Assembly: GCA_031359995.1 (NCBI GenBank)
Contig: JANMAT010000208.1
Location: 23,050-87,049 of the forward strand
Direction of reading: 5' to 3'
Source of the DNA: JANMAT01 sp031359995
GTDB taxonomy: Bacteria; Actinomycetota; Acidimicrobiia; Acidimicrobiales; Ilumatobacteraceae
DNA length: 64,000 nucleotides
Positions 15,635 through 24,092 of this stretch are shown here, one piece after another. Every line of letters begins with the position of its first letter. The first letter of the stretch is position 1. A model generated the notes under the pieces. The model saw only the letters and a list, made by a program, of their open reading frames with translations. It did not search any database and was not told the DNA's origin. Position numbers and translations under genes: made by a program.

Positions 15635-16672
15635 GTGCCGTCCAGCCCTCCCGATCCGTACGCCCCCGCCATCGAGGCGTTCCTCGACGCGGTGGGCGCG
15701 CAGCCCGACGACCGACGCCTGCTCGGCTCCATGCTCGGCTCGGTCGCGGCGCTGGCCAACGACGACGCCGACACCCTCGACCTGAAGATCGTGGCGTCGG
15801 CGCTGGCGGAGATGCAGACGGCGTTCGCCGCGTTCGCGCCCTACCGTGCCGTGCCGAAGGTGACGGTGTTCGGCTCGGCCCGCACCGGCGCCGACGACCC
15901 GCTCTACCTCCAGGCGCGCGCCGTGGCCGCGGAGCTGGCCCGGGCGGGATGGATGGTCGTCACCGGCGCCGGCCCGGGCATCATGGCCGCGGCCATGGAG
16001 GGCGCCGGTCGCGAGCACAGCTTCGGTGTGAACATCCGGCTGCCGTTCGAGCAGCAGGCCAACCCGATCATCGCCGGCGACCACAAGCTCGTGTCGATGA
16101 AGTACTTCTTCACGCGCAAGCTCATGTTGATGAAGGAGTCCAAGGCGTTCGTGTGCCTGCCCGGCGGCTTCGGCACCATCGACGAGACGTTCGAACTGCT
16201 GACCCTCACCCAGACCGGCAAGGGCGTGCCGGCGCCGATCGTGTTCCTCGAGACGCCGGGCGACTTCTACTGGCAGCGCGTGCTCGCGCTGATGCAGGAC
16301 CAACTGATGGCCCGGCGCCTCATCGAGCCAGCGGACCTCGAGCTGTTCGACATCTGCAGCGGCCCGACCGAGACCGTCGCCGTCATCGAGCGGTTCTACC
16401 GCGTGTACGACTCACTCCGGTTCGTGGGTGACTGGCTCGTGCTGCGGTTGAAGCGCGTGCTGGTCGACGCCGAGATCGCGGAGCTGAACGAGCGCTTCGG
16501 GTTCCTGTGCCCACTCGGCCCGATCGAGCCCACCGCGCCGATGCGCGACGAGGTTGCCGACGACGACGCCGTCGGTCTGCCACGGGTCCGGCTGCGTTTC
16601 GACAAGCGCCACTGGAGCGATCTGCACCGCCTGATCGGGGCGGTGAACGGCTTCGCTGACCACGACCCCTGA
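15635..16672 (+). CDS. LOG-family nucleotide-hydrolase-like protein
   Basis: Member of the LOG (Lonely Guy, TIGR00730-like) Rossmann family, whose characterised members release free bases from nucleotide 5'-monophosphates. The 345-aa protein is longer than cytokinin-type LOG enzymes (about 180-200 aa): residues 1-70 are a helical extension, 70-250 hold the LOG domain (TVFGSARTG, VTGAGPGIMAAAMEGAG, and the signature PGGFGTIDE at about 176-184), and the last 90 residues form a C-terminal extension. The GTG start fits the leaderless -10 box. The substrate is unknown; AMP/GMP-nucleosidase-like activity is possible. Confidence 0.9.
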   Translation: MPSSPPDPYAPAIEAFLDAVGAQPDDRRLLGSMLGSVAALANDDADTLDLKIVASALAEMQTAFAAFAPYRAVPKVTVFGSARTGADDPLYLQARAVAAELARAGWMVVTGAGPGIMAAAMEGAGREHSFGVNIRLPFEQQANPIIAGDHKLVSMKYFFTRKLMLMKESKAFVCLPGGFGTIDETFELLTLTQTGKGVPAPIVFLETPGDFYWQRVLALMQDQLMARRLIEPADLELFDICSGPTETVAVIERFYRVYDSLRFVGDWLVLRLKRVLVDAEIAELNERFGFLCPLGPIEPTAPMRDEVADDDAVGLPRVRLRFDKRHWSDLHRLIGAVNGFADHDP

Positions 16673-16690
16673 TCGTCGGTTCTCACTCGA

Positions 16691-16711
16691 ACGTCCTACT
16701 CGGCAGGACGT
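16691..16711 (+). terminator. Stem-loop after the LOG gene
   Basis: Perfect 7-bp stem (ACGTCCT / AGGACGT) with a 7-nt loop, 19 nt after the LOG stop and directly before the decayed chemoreceptor's ATG. It may be a terminator or a leader hairpin of the former gene. Confidence 0.4.
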
Positions 16712-16712
16712 C

Positions 16713-17495
16713 ATGAGCCGACTCGGCGTGCTGCGCATGATGCTCGACAAGGCCAACGCCAACATCATGCTGGCCGACAACGACTTCAAGCTCGTGTACA
16801 TCAACGAGCTCGCGCTGAGCACGCTCGGCGGGCTCGACGCGGCAACGTCGAGCTGAACGCCGTGTGGGAGCTCATCACCGGCGAGGCCGGCGACCCGCTC
16901 GGCGACATGGCCACGTGGGAGAGCGTCGGCGAGCGCAATCGGCGGGCCCGCTCCCTCACCGAGAACCTCGGACGGTCGGCCGAGTGGCTCGACGACGTGG
17001 CCGGACGGCTGCACCTGGCCGCCGACGACGCGTCGAACCAGGCCAACGTCGTGGCCGCGGCCACCGAGGAGTTCAGTGCCTCGATCCGCGAGATCTCGGG
17101 TGCGGCGACCGAGGCCGCCGCGGTCGCCGCCGAAGGCGTACGGCAGGCCGAAGCGGCCAGCACCGCGGTGAACCTGCCCGGCGCGTCGTCAGCCGAGATC
17201 GGTCGGGCGGTCGGGCTCATCGCCCAGATCGCCGGTCAGACGAACCTCTTGGCCTTGAACGCCACCATCGAGGCGGCCCGCGCCGGCGAGTCGGGACGTG
17301 GCTTCGCGGTGGTCGCCATCGAGGTGAAGGAACTGGCGAACGAGACCACGAAGGCCGCCGAGGAGATCACCAACTGGATCAACGGGATGCGCACGAACGT
17401 GGATGCCACGGTCACCATCGAGCGAGGTGTCGACCATGTCGACCGAGCTCGAGATGCGCGTCACCGAGCTCGACGAGCTGCTCAAGAGCCGCTGA
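16713..17495 (+). pseudogene. Decayed PAS-type methyl-accepting chemotaxis protein
   Basis: Three pieces of one receptor are recognisable in order. An ATG at 16713 opens a PAS start (NANIMLADNDFKLVYINELA) that stops after 47 codons at 16856. From about 16862, in another frame, comes a chemoreceptor signalling domain with AATEEFSASIREISGAATEA and the hairpin tip QTNLLALNATIEAARAGE followed by GRGFAVVA. The frame shifts again near 17423 into a coiled C-terminal tail ending at 17495. The rest of PAS, any membrane part and the second half of the signalling coiled coil are gone. It was therefore a cytoplasmic-type chemoreceptor now inactivated by at least two frame changes and large deletions. No che genes are nearby. 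Confidence 0.85.
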
Positions 17496-17517
17496 GCGCG
17501 CCGCGGCCGTCCCTCCG

Positions 17518-18705
17518 TCAGCAGCGAGCGCGCCAGCGGATGGGCAGCGACGAGAAGCCGCGCAGGATGAACGGGCGGATCACCGTCGGTTCGCCGGTCA
17601 GCTCCAGCGCCTCCAAGCGGTCGAACAGACGGGCCAACGACAGGCGGGCCTCCATGCGGGCCAGCGGGGCGCCCAGGCAGAAGTGGATGCCGTACCCGAA
17701 CGCCACGTGGTGGGCCATCTCGGTGCGGGACCGGTCGATGTCGAACACGTCCGGCTGGTGCCACACCGCGGGGTCGCGGTTGGCCGCGGCGTAGAGCAGG
17801 TTCACCTTGGTGCCCTCGGCGATGGTGGCGCCGTGCACCGTCGCGTCCTGCGCCGCCGTGCGGAACAGGCCCTGCACGGGCGAGTCGAACCGCAACGTCT
17901 CCTCGATGAGCGCGTTGATGAGCGTGCGATCGGCCTGCACCCGCTCGAACACCTCGGGGTGCTGGATGAGCCGGTAGACGATGAGACCGAGCAACGACGT
18001 GGTGGTCTCGTGCCCGGCCACGAGGATCTGCGTCGCCAGGCTGACCATCTCGGGCCGGGTCAACAGGCCCTCGGCGACATGGGCGGTGGCCATGCGCGAC
18101 AGCAGGTCGGCGCCCGGTTCGGCGCCGTCGCGTTGCGCGCCGACGCGTTCGTCGATGGCCGCCATCAGGTAGCGACCGAGCTCGTCGCGGGTGCGCGCCT
18201 GCTGGTCCAGATCTTCGCCGCCGAGGCCGACCACGATGTCGTCGGACCACTCGCGGAACCGATCACGGTCCTCGGGCGGCACGCCGAGCAGCTCAGCGAT
18301 CACGATGGCGGGCAACGGGCCGGCGAAGAGCGGCACGAAGTCACCCTGCTCCAAGGGCACGATGGCGTCGAAGAGCTCGTCGGCCAGCGCCGCGACCCGC
18401 GGCTCGAGCGCGGCCATGGCCGCCGGCGTGAACGCCGGAGCCACGACGCGTCGCTGGCGGGTGTGGTCGGGCCGATCGGTGGCACCGAGCACCCCTCCGG
18501 GCGTGTACTCGACGCCGGGCCCCTGGGCGCTCGGCCACTGGTGCACGTCGCGGAGCATCGAGGTGACGTCGGCGTGGCGGGCCACCACGAAGAACGGTGG
18601 CTCGTGACCCTCGACCCGGTGCACCGGCTCCTCCACCGCCAGATGGGCTTGCAGCGCGCCCGGTTCCAGGCGGTGCCGCCGGTCGAGGAAGTCGTACTCA
18701 GTCAT
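17518..18705 (-). CDS. Cytochrome P450
   Basis: Haem-thiolate monooxygenase of 395 aa, a usual length for soluble bacterial P450s. It has the I-helix oxygen-binding motif AGHETT, the K-helix ETLR (ExxR), and the haem loop FGYGIHFCLGAPLAR with the axial Cys. Residues 1-75 contain the usual substrate-entry region. Its start overlaps the stop of a 70-aa gene by 8 nt, which in turn overlaps glcF, so this P450 is the last gene of the glycolate oxidase operon. It needs ferredoxin and reductase partners; the ferredoxin at 3.2 kb is a candidate. The substrate is unknown. Confidence 0.95.
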   Translation of the reverse strand: MTEYDFLDRRHRLEPGALQAHLAVEEPVHRVEGHEPPFFVVARHADVTSMLRDVHQWPSAQGPGVEYTPGGVLGATDRPDHTRQRRVVAPAFTPAAMAALEPRVAALADELFDAIVPLEQGDFVPLFAGPLPAIVIAELLGVPPEDRDRFREWSDDIVVGLGGEDLDQQARTRDELGRYLMAAIDERVGAQRDGAEPGADLLSRMATAHVAEGLLTRPEMVSLATQILVAGHETTTSLLGLIVYRLIQHPEVFERVQADRTLINALIEETLRFDSPVQGLFRTAAQDATVHGATIAEGTKVNLLYAAANRDPAVWHQPDVFDIDRSRTEMAHHVAFGYGIHFCLGAPLARMEARLSLARLFDRLEALELTGEPTVIRPFILRGFSSLPIRWRARC

Positions 18706-18910
18706 CGTCGCTCCGTCCGTCGTCGAACCCTCGCAGGATGTGGGCGGCCTTCTCGACCGCCCGGCGGGCCTGGGTGATGCGCTTCTCGTCGGCCGGTCGG
18801 CCCGACACGCCGCGGCGCAGCGCGCCCTTCAGTCGGTCGATGGCGAGGTCGGCCAGTTCCTCGCTGATGGCGTCGAGCCGGTCGGCCAGGCCGTCGAGCT
18901 CACCGCCCAT
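18698..18910 (-). CDS. Small helical hypothetical protein between glcF and P450
   Basis: A 70-aa acidic/basic helical protein. Residues 1-30 are an amphipathic helix with hydrophobic spacing (LDGLADRLDAISEELADLAI), followed by a basic middle (RLKGALRRGVSG) and a second helix. It has no Cys and no membrane segment. It overlaps glcF by 11 nt and the P450 by 8 nt, so it is very probably translated. No family was recognised. Its position suggests an accessory or assembly role for one of the two enzymes, which is inference only. Confidence 0.7.
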   Translation of the reverse strand: MGGELDGLADRLDAISEELADLAIDRLKGALRRGVSGRPADEKRITQARRAVEKAAHILRGFDDGRSDDD

Positions 18911-20102
18911 CGATCGCCTCCCGGATCACGAGCACCGGATGCGTCACGCGCACACCGGCGGCGGCGAGGTGCATGGAGCAGCCCGGGTTCGCCGATGCCA
19001 CCACCGCACCGGGCGCCACCGCGTGGGCGCGCTCGATGGCGCCGAGCTTGCGCTCGCGGATGGCGCCCGACAGCTCGGGCTGCAGCGCGCTGTACGCGCC
19101 GCCGGCCCCGCAGCACAGGCCCTCGTCGTCGAGCTCGACCAGGCGGGCATAGGGCGCCAGCACGGTGCGCACGGCGAGGTGGGCCTTCTGCACGTGACGC
19201 AGATGGCACGGGTCCTGGACGATCACGTCGCGCCGCACCGCTCCGGCGGCCGGTGCCGGCAGGCGGTCGGCGTGCTGCGCCAGCCACTCGTGCACGTCGA
19301 GCACGCGGGCACTGAACCCGGCCGCCTCCGGTGTACCGAGCAGGTGGCCGTAGTCCTTCAACGCCGCGCCGCACCCGGCCGAGTCGACCACGATCGGGGC
19401 CGAGCCCGGGAAAGCGCCCATGACCCGCGCCGCCAACGACCGCGCCGCCTCGTCGAGCCCGGCGTGCACGTGCAGCGCGCCACAGCACGAACCGCCGGCG
19501 GCGGGCAACGCCATGCCGATGCCCATCGCCTCGGCGATGCGCAGCACGCCGGCGTGCACGTCGCGCTGCCACGCGTCCATCACGCAGCCGGTGAACAACC
19601 ACGCGTCGGTGCCGGTGGCCCGCAGCCGGGGTGAGCGCAACGGCAGCGGCGGCAGGGCGAGTCGCTTGGGCGCCAGGTTGGCACGCTGGGCCAGCGCGGC
19701 GACCCGCGAGCCCACCAGCACGAGTCGGTGGTGGCCGAGCGTGCGGTAGGCGAGCCGCTGCCACCACGGCACGGTGCGCTTCGCCGTGACCAGCGCGTTG
19801 CGGGTGCCCTCCATGAGCCGGCCGAACGGCACGCCCGACGGGCAGGCCGGTTCACAGCCGCGGCACTGCACGCAGGTGGCCATGAAGTGCACGAAGCCGT
19901 CGTCGGCCGGCGCGCCCTCCCACTGCACGGCGCGCATGGCCGCGATGCGGCCGCGCGGCGAGGCGGCTTCCTCACCGGTGGCTCGGAAGGTGGGGCAGTG
20001 CGGCAGGCACAGGCCGCAGGCCACGCACGTGCTGAGCTCGTCGTCGTCGAGCCCCAGTTGCAACCCCAGGCTCGTCGCCAGGTCGTGTCGTCGGTGGGTC
20101 AT
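18900..20102 (-). CDS. glcF: Glycolate oxidase iron-sulfur subunit GlcF
   Basis: Electron-transfer subunit of membrane-associated glycolate/2-hydroxyacid dehydrogenase. In its 400 aa two 4Fe-4S motifs lie in the first 85 residues (CVACGLCLPHCP and CVQCRGCEPACP), followed by two CCG domains with SCCGALH and GLCCGAGGAY, and DPCHLRHVQK between them, as in HdrB-like proteins. The start ATGA overlaps the glcE stop by 4 nt. It works with GlcD (FAD, catalysis) and GlcE (FAD-binding). Confidence 0.95.
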   Translation of the reverse strand: MTHRRHDLATSLGLQLGLDDDELSTCVACGLCLPHCPTFRATGEEAASPRGRIAAMRAVQWEGAPADDGFVHFMATCVQCRGCEPACPSGVPFGRLMEGTRNALVTAKRTVPWWQRLAYRTLGHHRLVLVGSRVAALAQRANLAPKRLALPPLPLRSPRLRATGTDAWLFTGCVMDAWQRDVHAGVLRIAEAMGIGMALPAAGGSCCGALHVHAGLDEAARSLAARVMGAFPGSAPIVVDSAGCGAALKDYGHLLGTPEAAGFSARVLDVHEWLAQHADRLPAPAAGAVRRDVIVQDPCHLRHVQKAHLAVRTVLAPYARLVELDDEGLCCGAGGAYSALQPELSGAIRERKLGAIERAHAVAPGAVVASANPGCSMHLAAAGVRVTHPVLVIREAIDGR

Positions 20103-21025
20103 CGTGCTCCTGGAGCGGTCGCCACGGGCATGGCCGCCCGGGGTTCGCGGCCGGGGTTCATGCGGCCGTCGGGATCGAACAGCTGCTTGAGGCGGGCGGT
20201 CACCGCCGCGACCGGGCCGGCCCGGTCGGCCGGGGTCACCGCCGGGGTCTCCGCCGGCGTGGCCCGGGCGGCGTGGACGACGCCCACGCCGATCTCAGCC
20301 ACGAACTCGCCGTCGGCCTCGGGTGACAGCAGGCGCAGCGCCGCCGGTTCCAGCACGCGACGCGACGCGACGGGCAGGGGCGGTGGCCCGGCCACCTCGG
20401 CCAGGCCCGCGGCCACGGCCTGCTCGTCGAGATCGGACGGATGCCCCTCGAGGCACACCCACGTGAGGCGCCCGTCCCACAGCACCGACGACGGGCGGAA
20501 CAGGGCGCGCCGCACGGTCCACGGGTCCGCGGGCACCGAGTACCAGCGGCGGGCGGGCGGGCGCGGCCGCGTGCGCAGGATGAACGCCCCGAAGAAGCCG
20601 AGCGTGCCCCGCGCGCCCACGAACACGCGGCACAGGTCGAAGCCGCTCACGTTCTTCACGGTGGGACCGCCGGCCATCACCACCGCGCCATCGGCCAGCA
20701 CGGCGTGGCACTGCAGCACGGTGTCGCGCACCGGCCCGTGGCCCAGGCGCAACAGGCCGGCCCGACCGACGGCCAGCGCACCGCCGACGGTGCCACCCTC
20801 GGGCAGCGTGGCGAACTGCCCGCGCTCGGCCAGCACCGCTTGGAGCTCGGCGACCGACGTACCGGCACCGCAGGCGACCGTCATCTCGTCGGGCAGGAAC
20901 GACTCGATGCCCGCCGGCGCGCGCGTGACGCGAACGTGCGGAACAGGACCACCGCGGGTCGCCAGGCCGGCGATGGTGACGGGGCCGGCGGTGCCGACCT
21001 CGGCGGCGAACGCGGTCAGATCCAT
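20099..21025 (-). CDS. glcE: Glycolate oxidase FAD-binding subunit GlcE
   Basis: A 308-aa FAD-binding type 4 protein. The FAD-binding half covers residues 30-175, with TVACGAGTSVAELQAVLAE, TLPEGGTVGGALAV and GGPTVKNVSGFDL; the C-terminal half is the shorter GlcE-type cap. It is shorter and more divergent than GlcD, as expected for GlcE. Its start overlaps the glcD stop by 10 nt and its stop overlaps glcF by 4 nt. Confidence 0.93.
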   Translation of the reverse strand: MDLTAFAAEVGTAGPVTIAGLATRGGPVPHVRVTRAPAGIESFLPDEMTVACGAGTSVAELQAVLAERGQFATLPEGGTVGGALAVGRAGLLRLGHGPVRDTVLQCHAVLADGAVVMAGGPTVKNVSGFDLCRVFVGARGTLGFFGAFILRTRPRPPARRWYSVPADPWTVRRALFRPSSVLWDGRLTWVCLEGHPSDLDEQAVAAGLAEVAGPPPLPVASRRVLEPAALRLLSPEADGEFVAEIGVGVVHAARATPAETPAVTPADRAGPVAAVTARLKQLFDPDGRMNPGREPRAAMPVATAPGAR

Positions 21026-22440
21026 GCGCCCTCCGGCGCGTGGGAGAAGTCACCACAGCGCGAGCCGGTTGGCAGCACCTTGTGCGGGTTGGCCAACCCG
21101 GCGGGGTCGAACGCCTCGCGCAGGCGGGCCTGGGCGTCGAGGTCGGCCGGGCCGAACATCAACGGCATGAAGTCGCGCTTCTCCATGCCGATGCCATGCT
21201 CGCCCGACAGCACGCCACCGGCGGCCACCGACGCCCGCACGATCTCCTCGCCGGCCGCGTGCACGCGGTCCATCACACCGGGTTCGCGCTTGTCGAACAC
21301 GAGCAGCGGGTGCAGGTTGCCGTCGCCGGCGTGGAACACGTTCAGCACGATCAGCTCGTGGCGCGCCGCGATCTCGTAGACCTGGGCCAGCACGTCGACC
21401 AGGCGGTGCCGGGGCACGACGGTGTCGTGCAGGTAGTAGTTCGGCTTGATGCGGGCCACCGCGCCGAACGCCGTCTTGCGGCCCTTCCAGATGAGGGCGC
21501 GCTCCTCGGCCGTCTCGGCCACGCGCACGGTGCGGGCGCCGTGGGCCCGGCCGATGGCGGCGATGCGCTCGGCGGCGTCGGCCACGCCGTGGGGCAGGCC
21601 GTCGACCTCGACCAGGAGCACCGCGGCGGCATCGAGTGGGAAGCCGGCGTGCACGTACGCCTCGACCGCCTGGATGCAGGCGTGGTCCATCATCTCCAGC
21701 GCGGCGGGCACGATGCCGGCGGCGATGATGGCCGACACCGTGGCGGCACCGGCGCCCACGTCGTCGTAGTCGAACAGCAGCGTGCGCACGTCGGGCGGGT
21801 TCGGGGTGAGCCGCACCGCGATGCGCGTGGCGATGCCGAACATGCCCTCGCTGCCCACGAACGCGCCACGCAGGTCGTAGCCGTCGTCCTCGGCCGCGAG
21901 GCTGCCGAGCATGGTGACCTGACCGTCGGGCAGCACGACCTCCAGGGCCAGCACGTGCATCGAGGTGACGCCTTCGGCCAGGCAGTGCGGGCCGCCCGAG
22001 TTGTTGGCCACGTTGCCGCCGATGGAGCAGCTCTGCTGGCTCGATGGATCGGGCGCGAAGTGCAGGCCCTGGGCCTCGCAGTGCCGACTGAGGTCGAGGT
22101 TGAGCACGCCGGGCTCCACCCACGCCACGCGCTCGTCGGCATCCACCGACAGCACGCGGTTCATCTTGGTGAGCACGATCACCACCGCGCCATCGAGCGG
22201 GGTGGCGCCGCCGGCCAGACCGGTGCCCGAACCGCGCGCCACGAACGGCTGGCGCGCGTCGTGGCACAGGCGCACGGTGGCGGCGACCTCGGCGGTGGAC
22301 GTCGGGAAGCACACGACCCCGGCCGCTCCCTCGATGCTCGACGCGTCCCGCCGGTACAGGCCCAGTTCGCTGGCGCCGACCCGGACACGATCGGGGGAGA
22401 GCACGCCCCGGAGTCGCTCCACCAGTCCTGCATCGACCAT
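21016..22440 (-). CDS. glcD: Glycolate oxidase catalytic FAD subunit GlcD
   Basis: Catalytic subunit oxidising glycolate or D-lactate-like 2-hydroxyacids, 474 aa. FAD-binding signatures are PFVARGSGTGLAGGATPL and CSIGGNVANNSGGPH; the C-terminal cap has VFHAGDGNLHPL and the active-site SGEHGIGMEK. The ATG at 22440 is chosen because TACGGT lies 7 nt upstream and because the divergent gene starts only 25 nt away; the longer frame to 22575 would run through that gene. It heads a five-gene operon with glcE, glcF, a 70-aa protein and a P450. Confidence 0.96.
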   Translation of the reverse strand: MVDAGLVERLRGVLSPDRVRVGASELGLYRRDASSIEGAAGVVCFPTSTAEVAATVRLCHDARQPFVARGSGTGLAGGATPLDGAVVIVLTKMNRVLSVDADERVAWVEPGVLNLDLSRHCEAQGLHFAPDPSSQQSCSIGGNVANNSGGPHCLAEGVTSMHVLALEVVLPDGQVTMLGSLAAEDDGYDLRGAFVGSEGMFGIATRIAVRLTPNPPDVRTLLFDYDDVGAGAATVSAIIAAGIVPAALEMMDHACIQAVEAYVHAGFPLDAAAVLLVEVDGLPHGVADAAERIAAIGRAHGARTVRVAETAEERALIWKGRKTAFGAVARIKPNYYLHDTVVPRHRLVDVLAQVYEIAARHELIVLNVFHAGDGNLHPLLVFDKREPGVMDRVHAAGEEIVRASVAAGGVLSGEHGIGMEKRDFMPLMFGPADLDAQARLREAFDPAGLANPHKVLPTGSRCGDFSHAPEGAWI

Positions 22441-22447
22441 GGTCGAG

Positions 22448-22457
22448 ACCGTAGTCT
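22448..22457. promoter_or_regulatory. Overlapping divergent leaderless -10 boxes, glcD and cysteine-rich gene
   Basis: On the plus strand TAGTCT (22452-22457) lies 8 nt before the ATG at 22466. On the minus strand TACGGT (22453-22448) lies 7 nt before the ATG at 22440. The two hexamers share the TA at 22452-22453, so only one polymerase could engage at a time. Confidence 0.55.
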
Positions 22458-22465
22458 CACGCATC

Positions 22466-23209
22466 ATGCCGGCGAAGCCCGAAGACCTCCACGAGTACAT
22501 CTCGTTCGAAGATCCCGACGAGGACCGCACCTGGGTGTTCGACGTCACGTACCTGCTCTCGAACTGGATGTGCATCTACGGGCAGGGCTGCCAGGGCATC
22601 CTCAGCGCCCCCGCGCCCGAGCTGGCCCAGGGCTGCTGCAGCTACGGCGCCCACTTCATCGACGACGACGACATGGCCGACATCGTCCCCTTCGTCGAAC
22701 GCCTCACCGACGCGCAGTGGCAGTACCGGCAGAAGGGTTTGGGCAAGAAGGGGTGGATCACCACCGAGGACGACGGTACGAAGATCACCCGCGTGATCGA
22801 CGGAGCGTGCATCTTCCTGAACCGTCCCGGCTTCGCCGGTGGCATCGGCTGCGCCCTGCACTCGGCCGCGCTCGACGCGGGCGAGCGCCCGCTCGACTGG
22901 AAGCCCGACGTGTGCTGGCAGGTGCCCGTGCGCTTGCAGGAGCACACCGACGACCACGGCCACATCACCTCCACCATCCGCGAGTGGAAGCGACGCGACT
23001 GGGGTGACGGCGGCTTCGAGTTCCACTGGTGGTGCACCGACGACAAGAGCGCCTTCGTGGGCAAGCAGCGCACCTACGAGTACCTGCGCGAGGAGATCGT
23101 CGAGCTGGCCGGCGGGGCCGTGTACGACCTCCTCGTCGCGGAGCTGCGCAAGCGCATGGCCAAGCCGGTGGTGCTCCCCCACCCCGCGGTGAAGCGCCGC
23201 AAGGCCTGA
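22466..23209 (+). CDS. Cysteine-rich putative metal-binding protein
   Basis: A 247-aa soluble protein with many Cys and Trp. Cys residues are clustered: two around residues 33-40 (NWMCIYGQGC), a pair in QGCCSYGAH near 55, then GACIF, GIGCALH, PDVCW and HWWC. The CC-x-x-Gly-Ala pattern recalls the YkgJ/DUF3109-type proteins annotated as zinc or iron-sulfur cluster proteins, but this assignment is tentative. It ends in a basic tail (KRRKA). The ATG at 22466 follows the leaderless -10 box. It is read divergently from the glycolate oxidase operon with overlapping promoters, so the two may be regulated in opposition. Confidence 0.75.
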   Translation: MPAKPEDLHEYISFEDPDEDRTWVFDVTYLLSNWMCIYGQGCQGILSAPAPELAQGCCSYGAHFIDDDDMADIVPFVERLTDAQWQYRQKGLGKKGWITTEDDGTKITRVIDGACIFLNRPGFAGGIGCALHSAALDAGERPLDWKPDVCWQVPVRLQEHTDDHGHITSTIREWKRRDWGDGGFEFHWWCTDDKSAFVGKQRTYEYLREEIVELAGGAVYDLLVAELRKRMAKPVVLPHPAVKRRKA

Positions 23210-23222
23210 CGGCCCGACGTCG

Positions 23223-24079
23223 TCAGCGCGGCCGGCGCTCCGGGCCCGGGCGTGGCGGTGTCCACCCGAGGTCCGCGGTGCGGGCGAACGGCGGAACTCG
23301 CGCAGCACCAGCGCGGGCAGCGATGGGCTGAACACCGGCTCGCCGGCGGCGCGTCGCAGCGCGTCGCGCAGGTCGTCGAGCGGGGTCGTCTTGAGCAGGT
23401 AGCCGGCCACGCCGGCGGCCACCGCGTCGAGCAGGTCGCGCTCCTCTTCCGACACCGTCAGGATGACGATCGGCGCCAGGGGCGCGCACGCCTTCACGAC
23501 GGCGAGCCCACCGCCGCGTGGCATGTGCAGATCGCACACCACGAGGTCGGGGTGCGGGCGTTCACCACGTCGATGGCACCGTCGGCGTCGTCGGCGGGCC
23601 AGCACCTCGGTCTCCACGATGCGCAGCCGGCGCGTCACCAGCGACCACATCACCGCGGCGACCGCGTAGAACACCGCTGTGGCGACGAAGGACACGAGCC
23701 AGCTGTTGCCGAACGAGCGCTCGCCGTTGGCCAGCGCGCCCGCGACGCGGCCGGTAGCCACGCCATGCCGCCGATGCCGGCCCGCCACGGGGTCAGCACG
23801 ACGGCGGCGGCCAGCACGCCGACCAGGGCCACGTGCCGGCCAGGTTCTGCCCACCGCCGTCGGTGTGGCCGGCGTGGAACACCACGCCGTCGGCCACCAG
23901 CAGCACCCACGCAAAGACGAGCTCACCGAGGGCCCACCACCCGTGCAGCAGCACGCCCGGCCGTCGGCGTGGGGCCGCGGTCGTACCGCCGTCGCCGCGA
24001 GCCAGACCCAGGTGCCCCAACGGGCCACGGCGACGCCCTGCAACAGCGTCCGTTCGGTGGGCAGAGGTTCGCGGACCAT
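23223..24079 (-). pseudogene. Decayed NarL-type two-component system (kinase N terminus fused to receiver)
   Basis: Read from 24079 downward, this is the membrane N terminus of a sensor kinase (LLQGVAVARWGTWVWLAA, then ALGELVFAWVLLVADGVVFHAG in a second frame, LVGVLAAAVVLTPWRAG in a third, and SWLVSFVATAVFYAVAAVMW back in the first). It runs with another frame change near 23550 into a response-regulator receiver with the phospho-Asp in LVVCDLHMP, ILTVSEEE and GYLLKTTPLDDL. The kinase catalytic domains, the start of the receiver and the LuxR-type DNA-binding domain are missing. At least three frameshifts plus deletions make it non-functional. Confidence 0.85.
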
Positions 24080-24092
24080 GCTGCCCGGTCGG

